A stretch of DNA of 38,553 nt from an uncultured Ruminococcus sp. (GTDB lineage Bacteria; Bacillota_A; Clostridia; Oscillospirales; Ruminococcaceae): positions 1-38,553 of the forward strand of contig CAMOXW010000024.1 of the NCBI GenBank assembly GCA_946629405.1, read 5' to 3'. Below the pieces are notes generated by a model that searched no databases, was not told the DNA's origin, and was given only the letters and a program-made list of their open reading frames with translations. Of the stretch, positions 1 to 7,962 are shown piece by piece; within the stretch, counting starts at the first letter, position 1; each line of letters starts with the position of its first letter. The position numbers were made by a program, and so were the translations under genes.

Positions 1-888
1 AGCTTTGCTCCAGAGGTTCTAAATTACGGAAGGGTCAACGGTATTCTCAATGGCATACCTATCGCTATGAACGCTGAGACTGTCTATATCAACAAATCAG
101 TTTACGAAAAATATGGACTGACAGTCCCGCAGACATGGGATGACCTGAATAACGCTGCAAAGGTCATGAGTCCGGATGGTGTTTATCCGCTTTCCGGCGC
201 AGAAAAATCAATATGGCTCTACTGTATCGCCTACGCCGAACAGGTCACCGGAAAAAGTATACTCAATGATGACGGCGGCTTGAACTTCAACGCTGATGAT
301 CTCGAAGTTATGCTGAAATTCTATACCGATCTCGTTGAAAAGAAGATCATCCCTCAGGTCGAATTCTATGAAAGACTAAACATCAATACCGGTATGTATG
401 CCGGTACTATCGCTTGGGTCAGTGATGCCAATAACTATTGCGGAACAGCTATAAAAAACGGCTATGAAATAGTTGCAGCACCTTACACTGCTTTCTCCGC
501 TGACAAAAGCGGTGAGGGATGGTATGCAAAGCCGGCTACTCTTTATGCTGTAAGCAAAAATACCGAGCACCCGCGTGAGGCAGGGATGCTGCTCGATTTC
601 CTTCTGAACAGCAAGGAAATGGCTCTGTTGCAGGGTGTTGAAAAAGGTATCCCTCTAAGCGAAACTGCTAAGAATACTCTCGATGAAGCTGAACTGCTTG
701 TGGGTATACAGTACGATGCCTCTGTCGTCATGGATGAGAATAACCTGATAGATAAAATGGATCCGATACTCGAAGACGCCGATATCATTGACAAATTCAC
801 CGAGGTCAGCAACCTTGTCCTTTACGGAAAGGCTGATTTAGAGGCGGCTGCACAGCAGCTTTACACCGATTACAAGAAAATGTTCTGA
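1..888 (+). CDS. ABC transporter extracellular sugar-binding protein, 3' part
   Basis: The frame is open from base 1, so the gene begins upstream of the window; 295 residues are visible. The protein resembles family 1 extracellular solute-binding proteins of carbohydrate ABC importers. Visible hallmarks are the early 'NGIPIAMNAETVYINK' type segment, 'YGLTVPQTWDDL', and a C-terminal half rich in helices with a conserved 'LLDFLLNSKE' stretch. Such proteins are lipoproteins that capture mono- or oligosaccharides outside the membrane and hand them to permeases. The signal peptide and lipobox would be upstream and cannot be seen. No permease or ATPase gene follows, so the rest of the transporter must lie upstream or elsewhere. 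The substrate cannot be told from this fragment. Confidence 0.85.
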   Translation, partial: SFAPEVLNYGRVNGILNGIPIAMNAETVYINKSVYEKYGLTVPQTWDDLNNAAKVMSPDGVYPLSGAEKSIWLYCIAYAEQVTGKSILNDDGGLNFNADDLEVMLKFYTDLVEKKIIPQVEFYERLNINTGMYAGTIAWVSDANNYCGTAIKNGYEIVAAPYTAFSADKSGEGWYAKPATLYAVSKNTEHPREAGMLLDFLLNSKEMALLQGVEKGIPLSETAKNTLDEAELLVGIQYDASVVMDENNLIDKMDPILEDADIIDKFTEVSNLVLYGKADLEAAAQQLYTDYKKMF

Positions 889-895
889 AACTGAA

Positions 896-924
896 CGGGC
901 TGTATTCCACAGCCTGTTTCATTT
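896..924 (+). terminator. Short hairpin after the sugar-binding protein gene
   Basis: GGCTGT (898-903) pairs with ACAGCC (909-914) around a 5-nt loop, extended by C896-G916. It is followed by the T-rich run TGTTTCATTT. The stem is short and the tract impure, so it is probably a weak terminator. It ends directly at the Shine-Dalgarno of the next gene, so read-through may express that gene. Confidence 0.45.
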
Positions 925-936
925 GGAGGGATAATT

Positions 937-1839
937 ATGGATACCGATCTGATCTTCAAAAGCTGCCGACTTTGTCCGCGAAAATGCGGTGCTGACCGTA
1001 CCTCCGGCAAAGGATTCTGCGGAGAAAGCAATGTTATCTATGCAGCAAAAGCTTCCCTGCACAAGTGGGAGGAGCCTTGTATTTCATATAAAAACGGCGC
1101 CGGGACAGTTTTCTTCTCAGGGTGCAGTCTGCACTGTAAATTCTGCCAGAATAATATTATCAGCAACGAGCTTTATGGTACAGGGATAAGCGTTCAGCGC
1201 CTTTCAGATGTTTTCCTCAGATTACAGGATAACGGTGCGGATAATATTGAACTTGTTACGCCTACGCATTTTGTTCCGCTTATTATAAACGCACTCGATA
1301 TAGTCCGCAGCCGCCTCGAAATACCTGTTGTCTATAACTCCGGAGGCTATGAGCTGCCTGATACTATCGCTATGCTCAATGGATATATCGACATTTATCT
1401 GCCGGATATAAAGTATTTTTCCCCGGAAGTATCTGCAAGATATTCATCCGCTCCTGACTATTTTGTATACGCCTCGGAAACTGTGCTTGCCATGATTTCG
1501 CAGACCGGAAGGCTCGTCTATAACAGCGAGGGCGGTCTTATGAAAGGTACGGTCATCCGACATCTTGTTCTTCCGGCAAACAGACATGATTCTATCAGAA
1601 TTATGGAGTGGATCGCTGCAAATACCTCGCCGGACAATGTCCTTGTCAGCATCATGAACCAGTATACTCCGTTTGACTTTATCCCCGATTCGCTCCCGGA
1701 GCTCCGGCGACGTGTCACTAAAATGGAATATAATAGTGTAGTCAGACGTGCCTCCGAGCTCGGACTGAACGGCTTCACTCAGGAAAATACCTCAGCTTCA
1801 GACAAATATGTTCCGGAATTTGATCTTGAGGGGCTCTGA
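937..1839 (+). CDS. PflX-like radical SAM protein (COG1313 type)
   Basis: A 300-residue radical SAM protein related to pyruvate formate-lyase activating enzymes (PflX/COG1313 group). The 4Fe-4S/SAM motif CxxxCxxC is visible as C63, C67 and C70. An additional N-terminal cysteine set (C10, C13, C17, C28) is typical of this subgroup and could bind a second cluster. 'VTPTHF' and 'PVVYNSGGYE' match the core barrel of the family. The substrate is unknown; family members are predicted glycyl-radical activases or cofactor-modifying enzymes. GGAGGG at 925-930 with good spacing fixes the ATG. The gene follows the sugar-binding protein by 48 nt and ends one base before the convergent clpC stop. No glycyl-radical enzyme is encoded nearby. 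Confidence 0.85.
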   Translation: MDTDLIFKSCRLCPRKCGADRTSGKGFCGESNVIYAAKASLHKWEEPCISYKNGAGTVFFSGCSLHCKFCQNNIISNELYGTGISVQRLSDVFLRLQDNGADNIELVTPTHFVPLIINALDIVRSRLEIPVVYNSGGYELPDTIAMLNGYIDIYLPDIKYFSPEVSARYSSAPDYFVYASETVLAMISQTGRLVYNSEGGLMKGTVIRHLVLPANRHDSIRIMEWIAANTSPDNVLVSIMNQYTPFDFIPDSLPELRRRVTKMEYNSVVRRASELGLNGFTQENTSASDKYVPEFDLEGL

Positions 1840-1840
1840 A

Positions 1841-4180
1841 TTATACAACTATCCCCTTCTTAAAACTTATCCCATCGTCCGACATTTCAACTCTGACCTG
1901 TTCACCGCTCGTGATGCTCGAATCAACTATCATCTGCGCAAGCTCGTTCTCTATAAGCTCAGTTACCCGGCGCTTTATCGGTCTCGCTCCATAACGCTCT
2001 GTCTCCCGCGTCCGTGCAACTGCGTCAATAACCTCCGGCGAATAGCTGAGCGCTATACCTACGCCCTCTGCACGCTTTTTCAGATTGTCAAGCGCAAGCT
2101 GACTTATCTTCACAAGATCCTCCTGACCGAGCTGACGAAAAACTATCATCTCATCTATCCTGTTTATAAATTCCGGAGAAAAACGGCTCCTTATACGCTC
2201 CGCTACCCTGTCCTCACAGGTACTTCCCGATGCGCCGAAGCCAACTGCTCCCTTGCCGCAGACCTCCTCCGCTCCGACGTTGGATGTCATTATTATTATA
2301 CAGCTCCGGAAGCTCACCCGGCGCATGGACGAATCTGTGAGTATGCCGTCGTCAAGGATCTGCAGAAGAATGTTCAGCACTTCACTGTCAGCCTTTTCTA
2401 TCTCGTCAAAAAGTATCAGAGAGTAGGGATTACGCCTTACCCTCTCACACAGTGTCATGCTTGTGTCGTCATAGCCTGCATAACCGGGAGGCGCTCCGAT
2501 AAGCTTTGAGACTGAGTGCTTCTCCATATATTCTGACATATCGACCCTTATCAGGCTGCTCTCTGTATTGAACAGGCACTCTGCAAGTGCCTTGGCAAGC
2601 TCTGTCTTTCCTACTCCCGTTGGTCCGGCAAAAAGGAACGAGGCTGTCGGACGTCCGCTGTCACGAAGTCCTGAACGTGAGCGAAGTATCGCCTGAGTTA
2701 TCCGGCTGACGGCATAGGAATGACCTACAACTCTTTCCGAAAGGCGATTTTCAAGCTCACTGAGCTGTCTCGCTTCCTCCGTAGTGATACGGCTCGCAGG
2801 TATACCGGTCTTCATCGAGATAACATCGGCAATGTCCGCAGCTGTAACCTTCGGGGTACCGCTGCCGTTGAGCTTTTTACCAAGCTGTTTAAGATCAAGC
2901 CCGGATTTACTTACGTCTATGAGCTCTGTCTCATTCTCAACATAACATGAACTGTTCCTGAGCTTCGCTCTTGCACACGCTTCGTCAAGTACATCTATCG
3001 CCTTGTCCGGCAGGAAACGTTCAGTAACATAGCGCACAGCCATATTGACAGACAAACCGATCGCCTCATCGCTTATCTCAACACCGTGGAATTTTTCATA
3101 GCTTCGACGAAGTCCCTTTAGTATCTCGATACATCCTGAAACTTCCGGCTCATTGACGTATACCGGCTGAAATCGGCGTTCAAGCGCTGAGTCTTTTTCG
3201 ATAGTCTTGCGGAACTCCTCATAGGTTGTCGCTCCGATTATCTGGAGCTGCCCTCTCGCAAGCTGCGGCTTCATTATGTTTGCAGCGTCAATAGCTCCCT
3301 CCGCAGCACCGGCACCTACTATAGTATGGATCTCGTCAATAAACAGGATTATATTCCCTGCCTCTGTAGCTTCCTCTATGCAGGCCTTTACCCTTTCCTC
3401 AAAGTCACCGCGGTACTTTGCTCCGGAAAGCAGGGCAGCTATGTCAAGAGCGATTATATACCTCTTTTTCAATGGCTCCGGGACCAGATCACGCAGGAAC
3501 ATCTCCGCTACACCTTCTACTATAGCCGTTTTTCCTACACCAGCTTCACCTATAAGACAGGGATTGTTCTTTGTCTTCCGTGCAAGCACCTGCAATACGC
3601 GCCTTACCTCCCTGTCCCGCCCGATTAGCGGGTCATTCTTTTTTAGAAGCGCAGGGTCAGTAAGATTCTTCCCGTATCGGAACAGATTCGGAAGATCGGA
3701 TGGCTTCGGAAGAATATTTGTATAAATATCGCTCCGTACCGTCTCTGAGTCAATTATACTCAGCGCTGAACATATTCTGTTAAGATCCGCGCCTGCTCTT
3801 TTCAGAACACTGCAAGCACTGCCGTTTGTCCCGCGAATAATTGCTGCAAGAAGATGCTCCGGGGAAACCTGCTTCTTTCCGTCCTCAGAGGCTATAGTAC
3901 AGGCTGATTCAAGTATGCCCTTTGCTGCGTTAGTGAAATACCTCTGATTGAGCGGTGAGGGCGTCCCCTGCCCCACGAGCTCGATAATACCGCGCCTTAT
4001 ATCGTCGTATGCTGCGCCGTTCTCAGTAAGTATATCGGCAGCCTTTGACGAACCGCTGTCGCATATCGCGAGCACCAGATGTTCGCTGCCGACGTAAGTA
4101 TGTCCGAGATCTGACGCACACCTGACAGCTCCCTCGATTATACGCTGGGTCTTCCTTGCAAATTTATCTGTGTTCAGCAT
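1841..4180 (-). CDS. clpC: AAA+ unfoldase of the ClpC/ClpA type
   Basis: A 779-residue Hsp100 unfoldase that would feed substrates to ClpP in the cytoplasm. In order: two Clp N repeats (about 1-140), AAA D1 with Walker A GEAGVGKT (211-218) and Walker B ILFIDE, then a short linker (about 410-445), then AAA D2 with Walker A GPTGVGKT (519-526) and Walker B LILFDE. A VGF tripeptide at 646-648 sits where ClpP-docking loops lie. The linker is too short for the ClpB middle domain and also lacks the UVR/M-domain helices of Bacillus ClpC, so architecturally it is nearer ClpA. I chose the ATG at 4180 because AGGAGG lies just upstream; the open frame continues to 4288 without a ribosome site. No clear CtsR or CIRCE operator precedes it. 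It ends one base from the convergent radical SAM gene. Confidence 0.93.
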   Translation of the reverse strand: MLNTDKFARKTQRIIEGAVRCASDLGHTYVGSEHLVLAICDSGSSKAADILTENGAAYDDIRRGIIELVGQGTPSPLNQRYFTNAAKGILESACTIASEDGKKQVSPEHLLAAIIRGTNGSACSVLKRAGADLNRICSALSIIDSETVRSDIYTNILPKPSDLPNLFRYGKNLTDPALLKKNDPLIGRDREVRRVLQVLARKTKNNPCLIGEAGVGKTAIVEGVAEMFLRDLVPEPLKKRYIIALDIAALLSGAKYRGDFEERVKACIEEATEAGNIILFIDEIHTIVGAGAAEGAIDAANIMKPQLARGQLQIIGATTYEEFRKTIEKDSALERRFQPVYVNEPEVSGCIEILKGLRRSYEKFHGVEISDEAIGLSVNMAVRYVTERFLPDKAIDVLDEACARAKLRNSSCYVENETELIDVSKSGLDLKQLGKKLNGSGTPKVTAADIADVISMKTGIPASRITTEEARQLSELENRLSERVVGHSYAVSRITQAILRSRSGLRDSGRPTASFLFAGPTGVGKTELAKALAECLFNTESSLIRVDMSEYMEKHSVSKLIGAPPGYAGYDDTSMTLCERVRRNPYSLILFDEIEKADSEVLNILLQILDDGILTDSSMRRVSFRSCIIIMTSNVGAEEVCGKGAVGFGASGSTCEDRVAERIRSRFSPEFINRIDEMIVFRQLGQEDLVKISQLALDNLKKRAEGVGIALSYSPEVIDAVARTRETERYGARPIKRRVTELIENELAQMIVDSSITSGEQVRVEMSDDGISFKKGIVV

Positions 4181-4304
4181 AATACTCCTCCTGTAGCTTT
4201 TGTTCCGTAGATTATTATGCCACGAAATCCGCGCGATAACAGTCGAAATATATGACCGCGGAAAAAATTGTAACACTTTTTCTACCATAGCATACTATGT
4301 ACTA

Positions 4305-4327
4305 TGAAGCGACAATAAATCGCTTCA
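4305..4327. repeat. Perfect 8-bp inverted repeat between clpC and the microprotein gene
   Basis: TGAAGCGA (4305-4312) and TCGCTTCA (4320-4327) flank a 7-nt AT-rich loop. It lies in the divergent intergenic region, about 30 nt upstream of the microprotein ATG. It could be an operator or an mRNA 5' hairpin. There is no T-run after it, so it is not a usual terminator. A looser repeat of CATAG/CTATG elements lies at 4286-4306. Confidence 0.5.
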
Positions 4328-4355
4328 AATACATCACTTTAAGGAGTGCTTAATT

Positions 4356-4499
4356 ATGTGTAATTCTTGCTTTGACGGTAACAACTGCTGGTGGATCATC
4401 CTTCTCATCCTCCTCTTCATCATCCTCTTCTCCGGCTGCGGCTGCAACAACGGCTGCGGATGCGACAATAACAACAACGGCTGCGGCTGTGGCTGCTGA
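4356..4499 (+). CDS. Cys/Gly/Asn-rich membrane microprotein, 47 aa
   Basis: This small gene reads ATG to TGA with a good AAGGAG Shine-Dalgarno at 4341-4346. The product has 47 residues, 10 of them cysteine (positions 2, 5, 11, 28, 30, 34, 36, 43, 45, 47). A strongly hydrophobic helix of Ile/Leu/Phe occupies about 12-25. The C-terminus is a repeat of GCGC and NNGC units ending in cysteine. It resembles the short clostridial proteins that databases label 'chorion class high-cysteine HCB protein 13'; no function is established for that label to my knowledge. A single-span membrane peptide with an exposed Cys-rich tail is the plain reading; metal binding, disulfide cross-linking or a spore/envelope role are guesses. 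It is transcribed opposite to clpC and clpX and shares a terminator hairpin with clpX. Confidence 0.8.
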   Translation: MCNSCFDGNNCWWIILLILLFIILFSGCGCNNGCGCDNNNNGCGCGC

Positions 4500-4503
4500 G
4501 AAG

Positions 4504-4540
4504 TAACAAAAATGGCTCTGCACCTCGGTACAGAGCCAAT
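4504..4540 (-). terminator. Rho-independent terminator of clpX, shared with the microprotein gene
   Basis: TGGCTCTG (4513-4520) pairs with CAGAGCCA (4531-4538). On the minus strand the hairpin is followed by TTTTTGTT, a good terminator just past the clpX stop. On the plus strand the tail is only a loose AT-rich run, so it would stop the microprotein transcript less efficiently. Confidence 0.8.
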
Positions 4541-4547
4541 ACATATT

Positions 4548-5840
4548 TTATACAGCTATAGTTACGACCTTATTCCTGCGGTTGGTAAGTATAGGCTGAG
4601 TGCCATTTAGCACGCAGTCTGCCGTAACAGTAACACGCGCAATGCTTCCGTCAGACGGAACAGTAAACATCGTCTTCATGAGGATGCCCTCAAGTATGGA
4701 GCGAAGCCCGCGGGCACCGGTCTTCTGGGCTATCGCCTTCTTAGCTATCTCGATGAGAGCATCATCATCAACATCAAGCTCTATATCGTCATAGTCGAAA
4801 AGCTTCTTGTACTGCTTGATAAGCGCGTTCTTAGGCTCGGTGAGTATCCTTACAAGCGATGCCTCATCAAGCTCCTCGAGAACTGTTATGACCGGAAGTC
4901 TGCCGACAAATTCCGGTACCATGCCGAATTTTACAAGATCCTTCGGGATGACTTTCTTGAAGATGTTGTCCTTCTCAACGTTGTGCGGCTTGATATCTCC
5001 GCCGAAGCCAATAGGAGCCTTTCCGATACGCTTCTGTATCTGCTTCTCCAGTCCGTCGAATGCACCGCCGCAGATGAAGAGTATATTTTTGGTGTTGATC
5101 TGGATGACCTCCTGGTTCGGGTGCTTTCTGCCGCCCTGCGGAGGAACGTTCGAGACAGTACCTTCGATTATCTTCAGGAGTGCCTGCTGAACGCCCTCAC
5201 CGCTTACATCACGGGTGAGCGACGTATTCTCGGACTTCCTCGCTATCTTGTCGATCTCGTCGATATAGATGATACCGCGCTCGGCTGCCTTGATATCAAA
5301 ATCAGCCGCCTGTATCAGTCTTAGCAGTACGTTCTCAACGTCATCACCTACATAGCCTGCCTCTGTGATCGTTGTTGCATCAGCGATAGCAAACGGAACG
5401 TTAAGGAGCTTCGCAAGAGTCTGCGCAAGGAATGTCTTTCCGACACCTGTAGGACCGAGAAGCAGGACATTGCTCTTCTGGAGCTCAACTCCGTCGCCTG
5501 GATCCTTGCTCTGGTCGTTAGCCTCCTGGCTAAGTATACGCTTATAATGATTGTATACCGCCACGGCAAGCGATATCTTCGCATCGTCCTGACCGATAAC
5601 GTAATCATCGAGGAATTCCTTGATCTCGCGCGGCTTGAGCAGCTTCATCGTTGAAAGAGACTGATTTCCGTCCTTTTTGGCTGCTTTTTTCTGAGCCTTC
5701 GCGATACCCGGACCATATATCATTTCATAGCAGTAGCATACGCATTCATCGCATATATTAGCGTTGCCTGCGGAAAACATACTATGAACCCTGTTTTCGC
5801 CCTTTCCGCAGAAGCTACAGGACTTAAATGCTTCAGCCAT
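4548..5840 (-). CDS. clpX: ATP-dependent Clp protease ATP-binding subunit ClpX
   Basis: A 430-residue hexameric AAA+ unfoldase that delivers substrates to ClpP. The N-terminal zinc-binding domain shows C8, C11, C30 and C33. Walker A is GPTGVGKT (129-136), Walker B is IIYIDE near 190, and the ClpP-binding loop carries IGF at 277-279. Length matches the family (about 420). The gene starts 9 nt after the clpP stop, and its Shine-Dalgarno (AGGTAGG) overlaps that stop, so clpP and clpX are one transcript. It ends at the terminator near 4510-4540. Confidence 0.97.
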   Translation of the reverse strand: MAEAFKSCSFCGKGENRVHSMFSAGNANICDECVCYCYEMIYGPGIAKAQKKAAKKDGNQSLSTMKLLKPREIKEFLDDYVIGQDDAKISLAVAVYNHYKRILSQEANDQSKDPGDGVELQKSNVLLLGPTGVGKTFLAQTLAKLLNVPFAIADATTITEAGYVGDDVENVLLRLIQAADFDIKAAERGIIYIDEIDKIARKSENTSLTRDVSGEGVQQALLKIIEGTVSNVPPQGGRKHPNQEVIQINTKNILFICGGAFDGLEKQIQKRIGKAPIGFGGDIKPHNVEKDNIFKKVIPKDLVKFGMVPEFVGRLPVITVLEELDEASLVRILTEPKNALIKQYKKLFDYDDIELDVDDDALIEIAKKAIAQKTGARGLRSILEGILMKTMFTVPSDGSIARVTVTADCVLNGTQPILTNRRNKVVTIAV

Positions 5841-5849
5841 TTATAAAAC

Positions 5850-6440
5850 CTACCTTTTTGCTATAACTTTATCTATAAGACCGTATTCAAGTGCCTCCTG
5901 AGCGGTCATATAATTATCGCGCTCGCAGTCGGCATGGATCTGTTCAAGTGTCTTTCCGGTATTCTCTGCAAGTATCGCTTCAAGTTTGTCTCTTGTTCTT
6001 TCAAGATTTTTAGCGTGGATCATGATATCGGTCTGCTGACCACCAAGTCCTCCGCCTATAAGTGGCTGATGGATCATGATCTCGCTGTTCGGGAGAGCAA
6101 AGCGTTTGCCCTTTGTACCTGCTGAAAGCAGGAAAGCTCCCATAGAAGCAGCCATACCTATACATATGGTGGAAACGTCACACTTTATATAATTCATTGT
6201 GTCGTAGATCGCCATGCCTGCGGTCACTGAACCGCCGGGGCTGTTGATATACAGAGAGATATCCTTCTCGGTATCCTGGCTTTCAAGATAAAGGAGCTGT
6301 GCTACGACAACGCTTGCAGTAGCGTCGCTGACCTGATCTGAGAGCATTATAATCCTGTCATTAAGGAGTCGTGAGAAGATATCATATGATCTCTCACCTC
6401 TGCTTGTCTGTTCAACAACATAAGGTATCAATACGCTCAT
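5850..6440 (-). CDS. clpP: ATP-dependent Clp protease proteolytic subunit ClpP
   Basis: A 196-residue serine peptidase that forms the tetradecameric barrel used by ClpX and the ClpC-like ATPase. The catalytic triad is visible: S99 in GMAASMG, H124 in MIHQP, and D175 in ERDNYM. The N-terminal segment is short, as in mature ClpP. AAGGA precedes the ATG by about 10 nt. Upstream lies the trigger factor gene, separated by a strong hairpin with a T-run; I see no clear promoter between them, so clpP expression may depend on read-through or an unseen promoter. Confidence 0.97.
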   Translation of the reverse strand: MSVLIPYVVEQTSRGERSYDIFSRLLNDRIIMLSDQVSDATASVVVAQLLYLESQDTEKDISLYINSPGGSVTAGMAIYDTMNYIKCDVSTICIGMAASMGAFLLSAGTKGKRFALPNSEIMIHQPLIGGGLGGQQTDIMIHAKNLERTRDKLEAILAENTGKTLEQIHADCERDNYMTAQEALEYGLIDKVIAKR

Positions 6441-6458
6441 TGTTCATCATCCTTTCTT

Positions 6459-6496
6459 AAAAACTATTGTCCCACGGAATGTGCTGTGGGACAATA
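6459..6496 (-). terminator. Strong hairpin between tig and clpP
   Basis: TATTGTCCCAC (6465-6475) and GTGGGACAATA (6486-6496) form a perfect 11-bp stem with a 10-nt loop. On the minus strand it is followed by GTTTTTAAG, and then directly by the clpP ribosome site. It should terminate the tig transcript or act as an internal attenuator for clpP-clpX. Confidence 0.8.
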
Positions 6497-6544
6497 AAAA
6501 TATTGCTATTTAACGCGGTATTTGTCGGATAAGCCCGAATGCTG

Positions 6545-7858
6545 TCATTCAGCGTCGGTGCTTTCCTCAGCAGAGGAATTGTCAACCACAGCGTTCTCCT
6601 TGACAAGTGCAACTGCCTTCTGTACCTTAAGATCTGTTATATAATCGTCAAGTGGAATGATCTTCTTGACAGTTTCAACGTCAATCTTGTTAGCTGCTGC
6701 AAGATCTGCAAGACCGTTGTTTACATCCTCATCGCTTATCTCAATATTCTCGAGCTCTGCGATCTTTTCAAGTGCAAGGCGGAGCTTGACCTCATTCTCA
6801 GCTCTGTCTCTGTAGGTATCTCTGAAGGAATCCATATCCATGCCTGTGTACTGGAAGTAGAGCTTGAGATCCATGCCCTGCTGACGGAGCTGCTGTTCAA
6901 ATGAACGCATGAGTGCGTCGATTCTCTGCTCATACATACAATTCGGGATAGGTGCGTCTACCTTCTCGATGAGCTTGTTCATGAGAGCATTCTCGAAGGA
7001 AGCATCAGCAGAATTAACAGCAGCTTCTTCGAGCTTTGCCTTGATGTCGTTTCTGTATTCCTCAACGGTATCAAATTCAGTAGCGTCCTTAACGAGCTCA
7101 TCGTTGATCTCGGGGAGCTCCTCATAGCTGATGGATTTGAGCTTGGTCTTGAATGTAGCTTCCTTGCCGGCGTAATCAGTCATCTGATAGTCCTCAGGGA
7201 ATGTAACTACAACATCGAACTCATCGCCGATATTGTGTCCAACGATCTGATCCTCGAAGCCGGGAATGAACTGACCGCTGCCAAGACGGAGCGGATGATC
7301 CTCACCCTTGCCGCCGTCAAATGCCTCGTCGCCGAAGAAGCCCTCGAAGTCAATGATTACCTCGTCGTTGATCTGAGCGGGTCTGTCGTCAACGGAAACA
7401 ATACGGGCATTCTTCTTTCTGATGATATCGATCTGCTTGTTGATATCCTCCTCAGTGATCTCAGCAACCTTCTTAGGAACAGCGATGCCCTTATAGTCGT
7501 TGATCTCGATCTCAGGCTTAGTGATGCAGATAGCCTTGAGCTCAACTCCTGACTCCTTGTCGATAGAGGTGATCTCTACGCTGGGTCTGTCAACGAGAAC
7601 GAGGTTTGTCTCTTTTACTGCCGCGTCGATCTCGGGTCCGAGGAGCGAGTTGATAGCGCCCTCATAGAAAGCACCCTCACCGAACTCCCTCTCAGCAAGC
7701 TTACGGGAAACCTTACCCTTTCTAAAGCCCTTGATCTGGATGTTCTTCTTCTGTCGCTGATATTCCTTTTCAACAGCAGCCTCAAAGGTATCAGCATCAA
7801 TGGTGATAACTAACTCGGTAGTATTAATATCTGTCTTGTTTGATGATTTTAAGCTCAT
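6545..7858 (-). CDS. tig: Trigger factor
   Basis: A 437-residue ribosome-bound chaperone with peptidyl-prolyl isomerase activity that acts at the polypeptide exit tunnel. The ribosome-docking signature GFRKGK is at 44-49. An FKBP-type domain spans about 150-235 (VIIDFEGFF, GSGQFIPGFE). The C-terminal chaperone arm follows and the protein ends in an acidic tail. An upstream in-frame ATG at 7876 has no ribosome site; GGAAGGA at about 9 nt before 7858 supports the start used here. The tig-clpP-clpX order is widely conserved in bacteria. Confidence 0.96.
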   Translation of the reverse strand: MSLKSSNKTDINTTELVITIDADTFEAAVEKEYQRQKKNIQIKGFRKGKVSRKLAEREFGEGAFYEGAINSLLGPEIDAAVKETNLVLVDRPSVEITSIDKESGVELKAICITKPEIEINDYKGIAVPKKVAEITEEDINKQIDIIRKKNARIVSVDDRPAQINDEVIIDFEGFFGDEAFDGGKGEDHPLRLGSGQFIPGFEDQIVGHNIGDEFDVVVTFPEDYQMTDYAGKEATFKTKLKSISYEELPEINDELVKDATEFDTVEEYRNDIKAKLEEAAVNSADASFENALMNKLIEKVDAPIPNCMYEQRIDALMRSFEQQLRQQGMDLKLYFQYTGMDMDSFRDTYRDRAENEVKLRLALEKIAELENIEISDEDVNNGLADLAAANKIDVETVKKIIPLDDYITDLKVQKAVALVKENAVVDNSSAEESTDAE

Positions 7859-7901
7859 GATTATAAGTCCTTCCATTAATTATAAATAACATACTTGAAA
7901 T

Positions 7902-7930
7902 ATTATACCACATTTGAGAAGATTTTTCCA
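7902..7930 (-). promoter_or_regulatory. tig: Probable tig promoter
   Basis: On the minus strand TGGAAA (7925-7930), a 17-nt spacer and TATAAT (7902-7907) are present, with TGG directly before the -10 box giving an extended -10. It lies about 45 nt upstream of the tig ATG and downstream of the metallophosphoesterase stop, so tig has its own start. Confidence 0.65.
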
Positions 7931-7962
7931 CTAAATTCCAGCACTTCTACATATTGCACAAA

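Noticed and set aside
1808..2509. 233-residue plus-strand frame across the clpC 3' end
   Set aside because: It lies wholly antisense to clpC apart from its first codons, has no ribosome site and no family resemblance; a shadow frame.
4181..4288. N-terminal extension of clpC up to 4288
   Set aside because: No ribosome site before it; AGGAGG and the normal Clp N-terminus are at 4180.
4200..4350. CtsR or CIRCE operator upstream of clpC or the microprotein gene
   Set aside because: GTCGAAATATATGACC near 4243-4258 is not a tandem heptad, and GAGTGCTTAA at 4344 lacks the opposite arm at the 9-nt spacing.
4350..4544. 64-residue minus-strand frame rich in Ala, Val, Glu and Asp
   Set aside because: It is the reverse of the microprotein gene; its composition comes from the repeated GGC/TGC codons, and it has no start signals.
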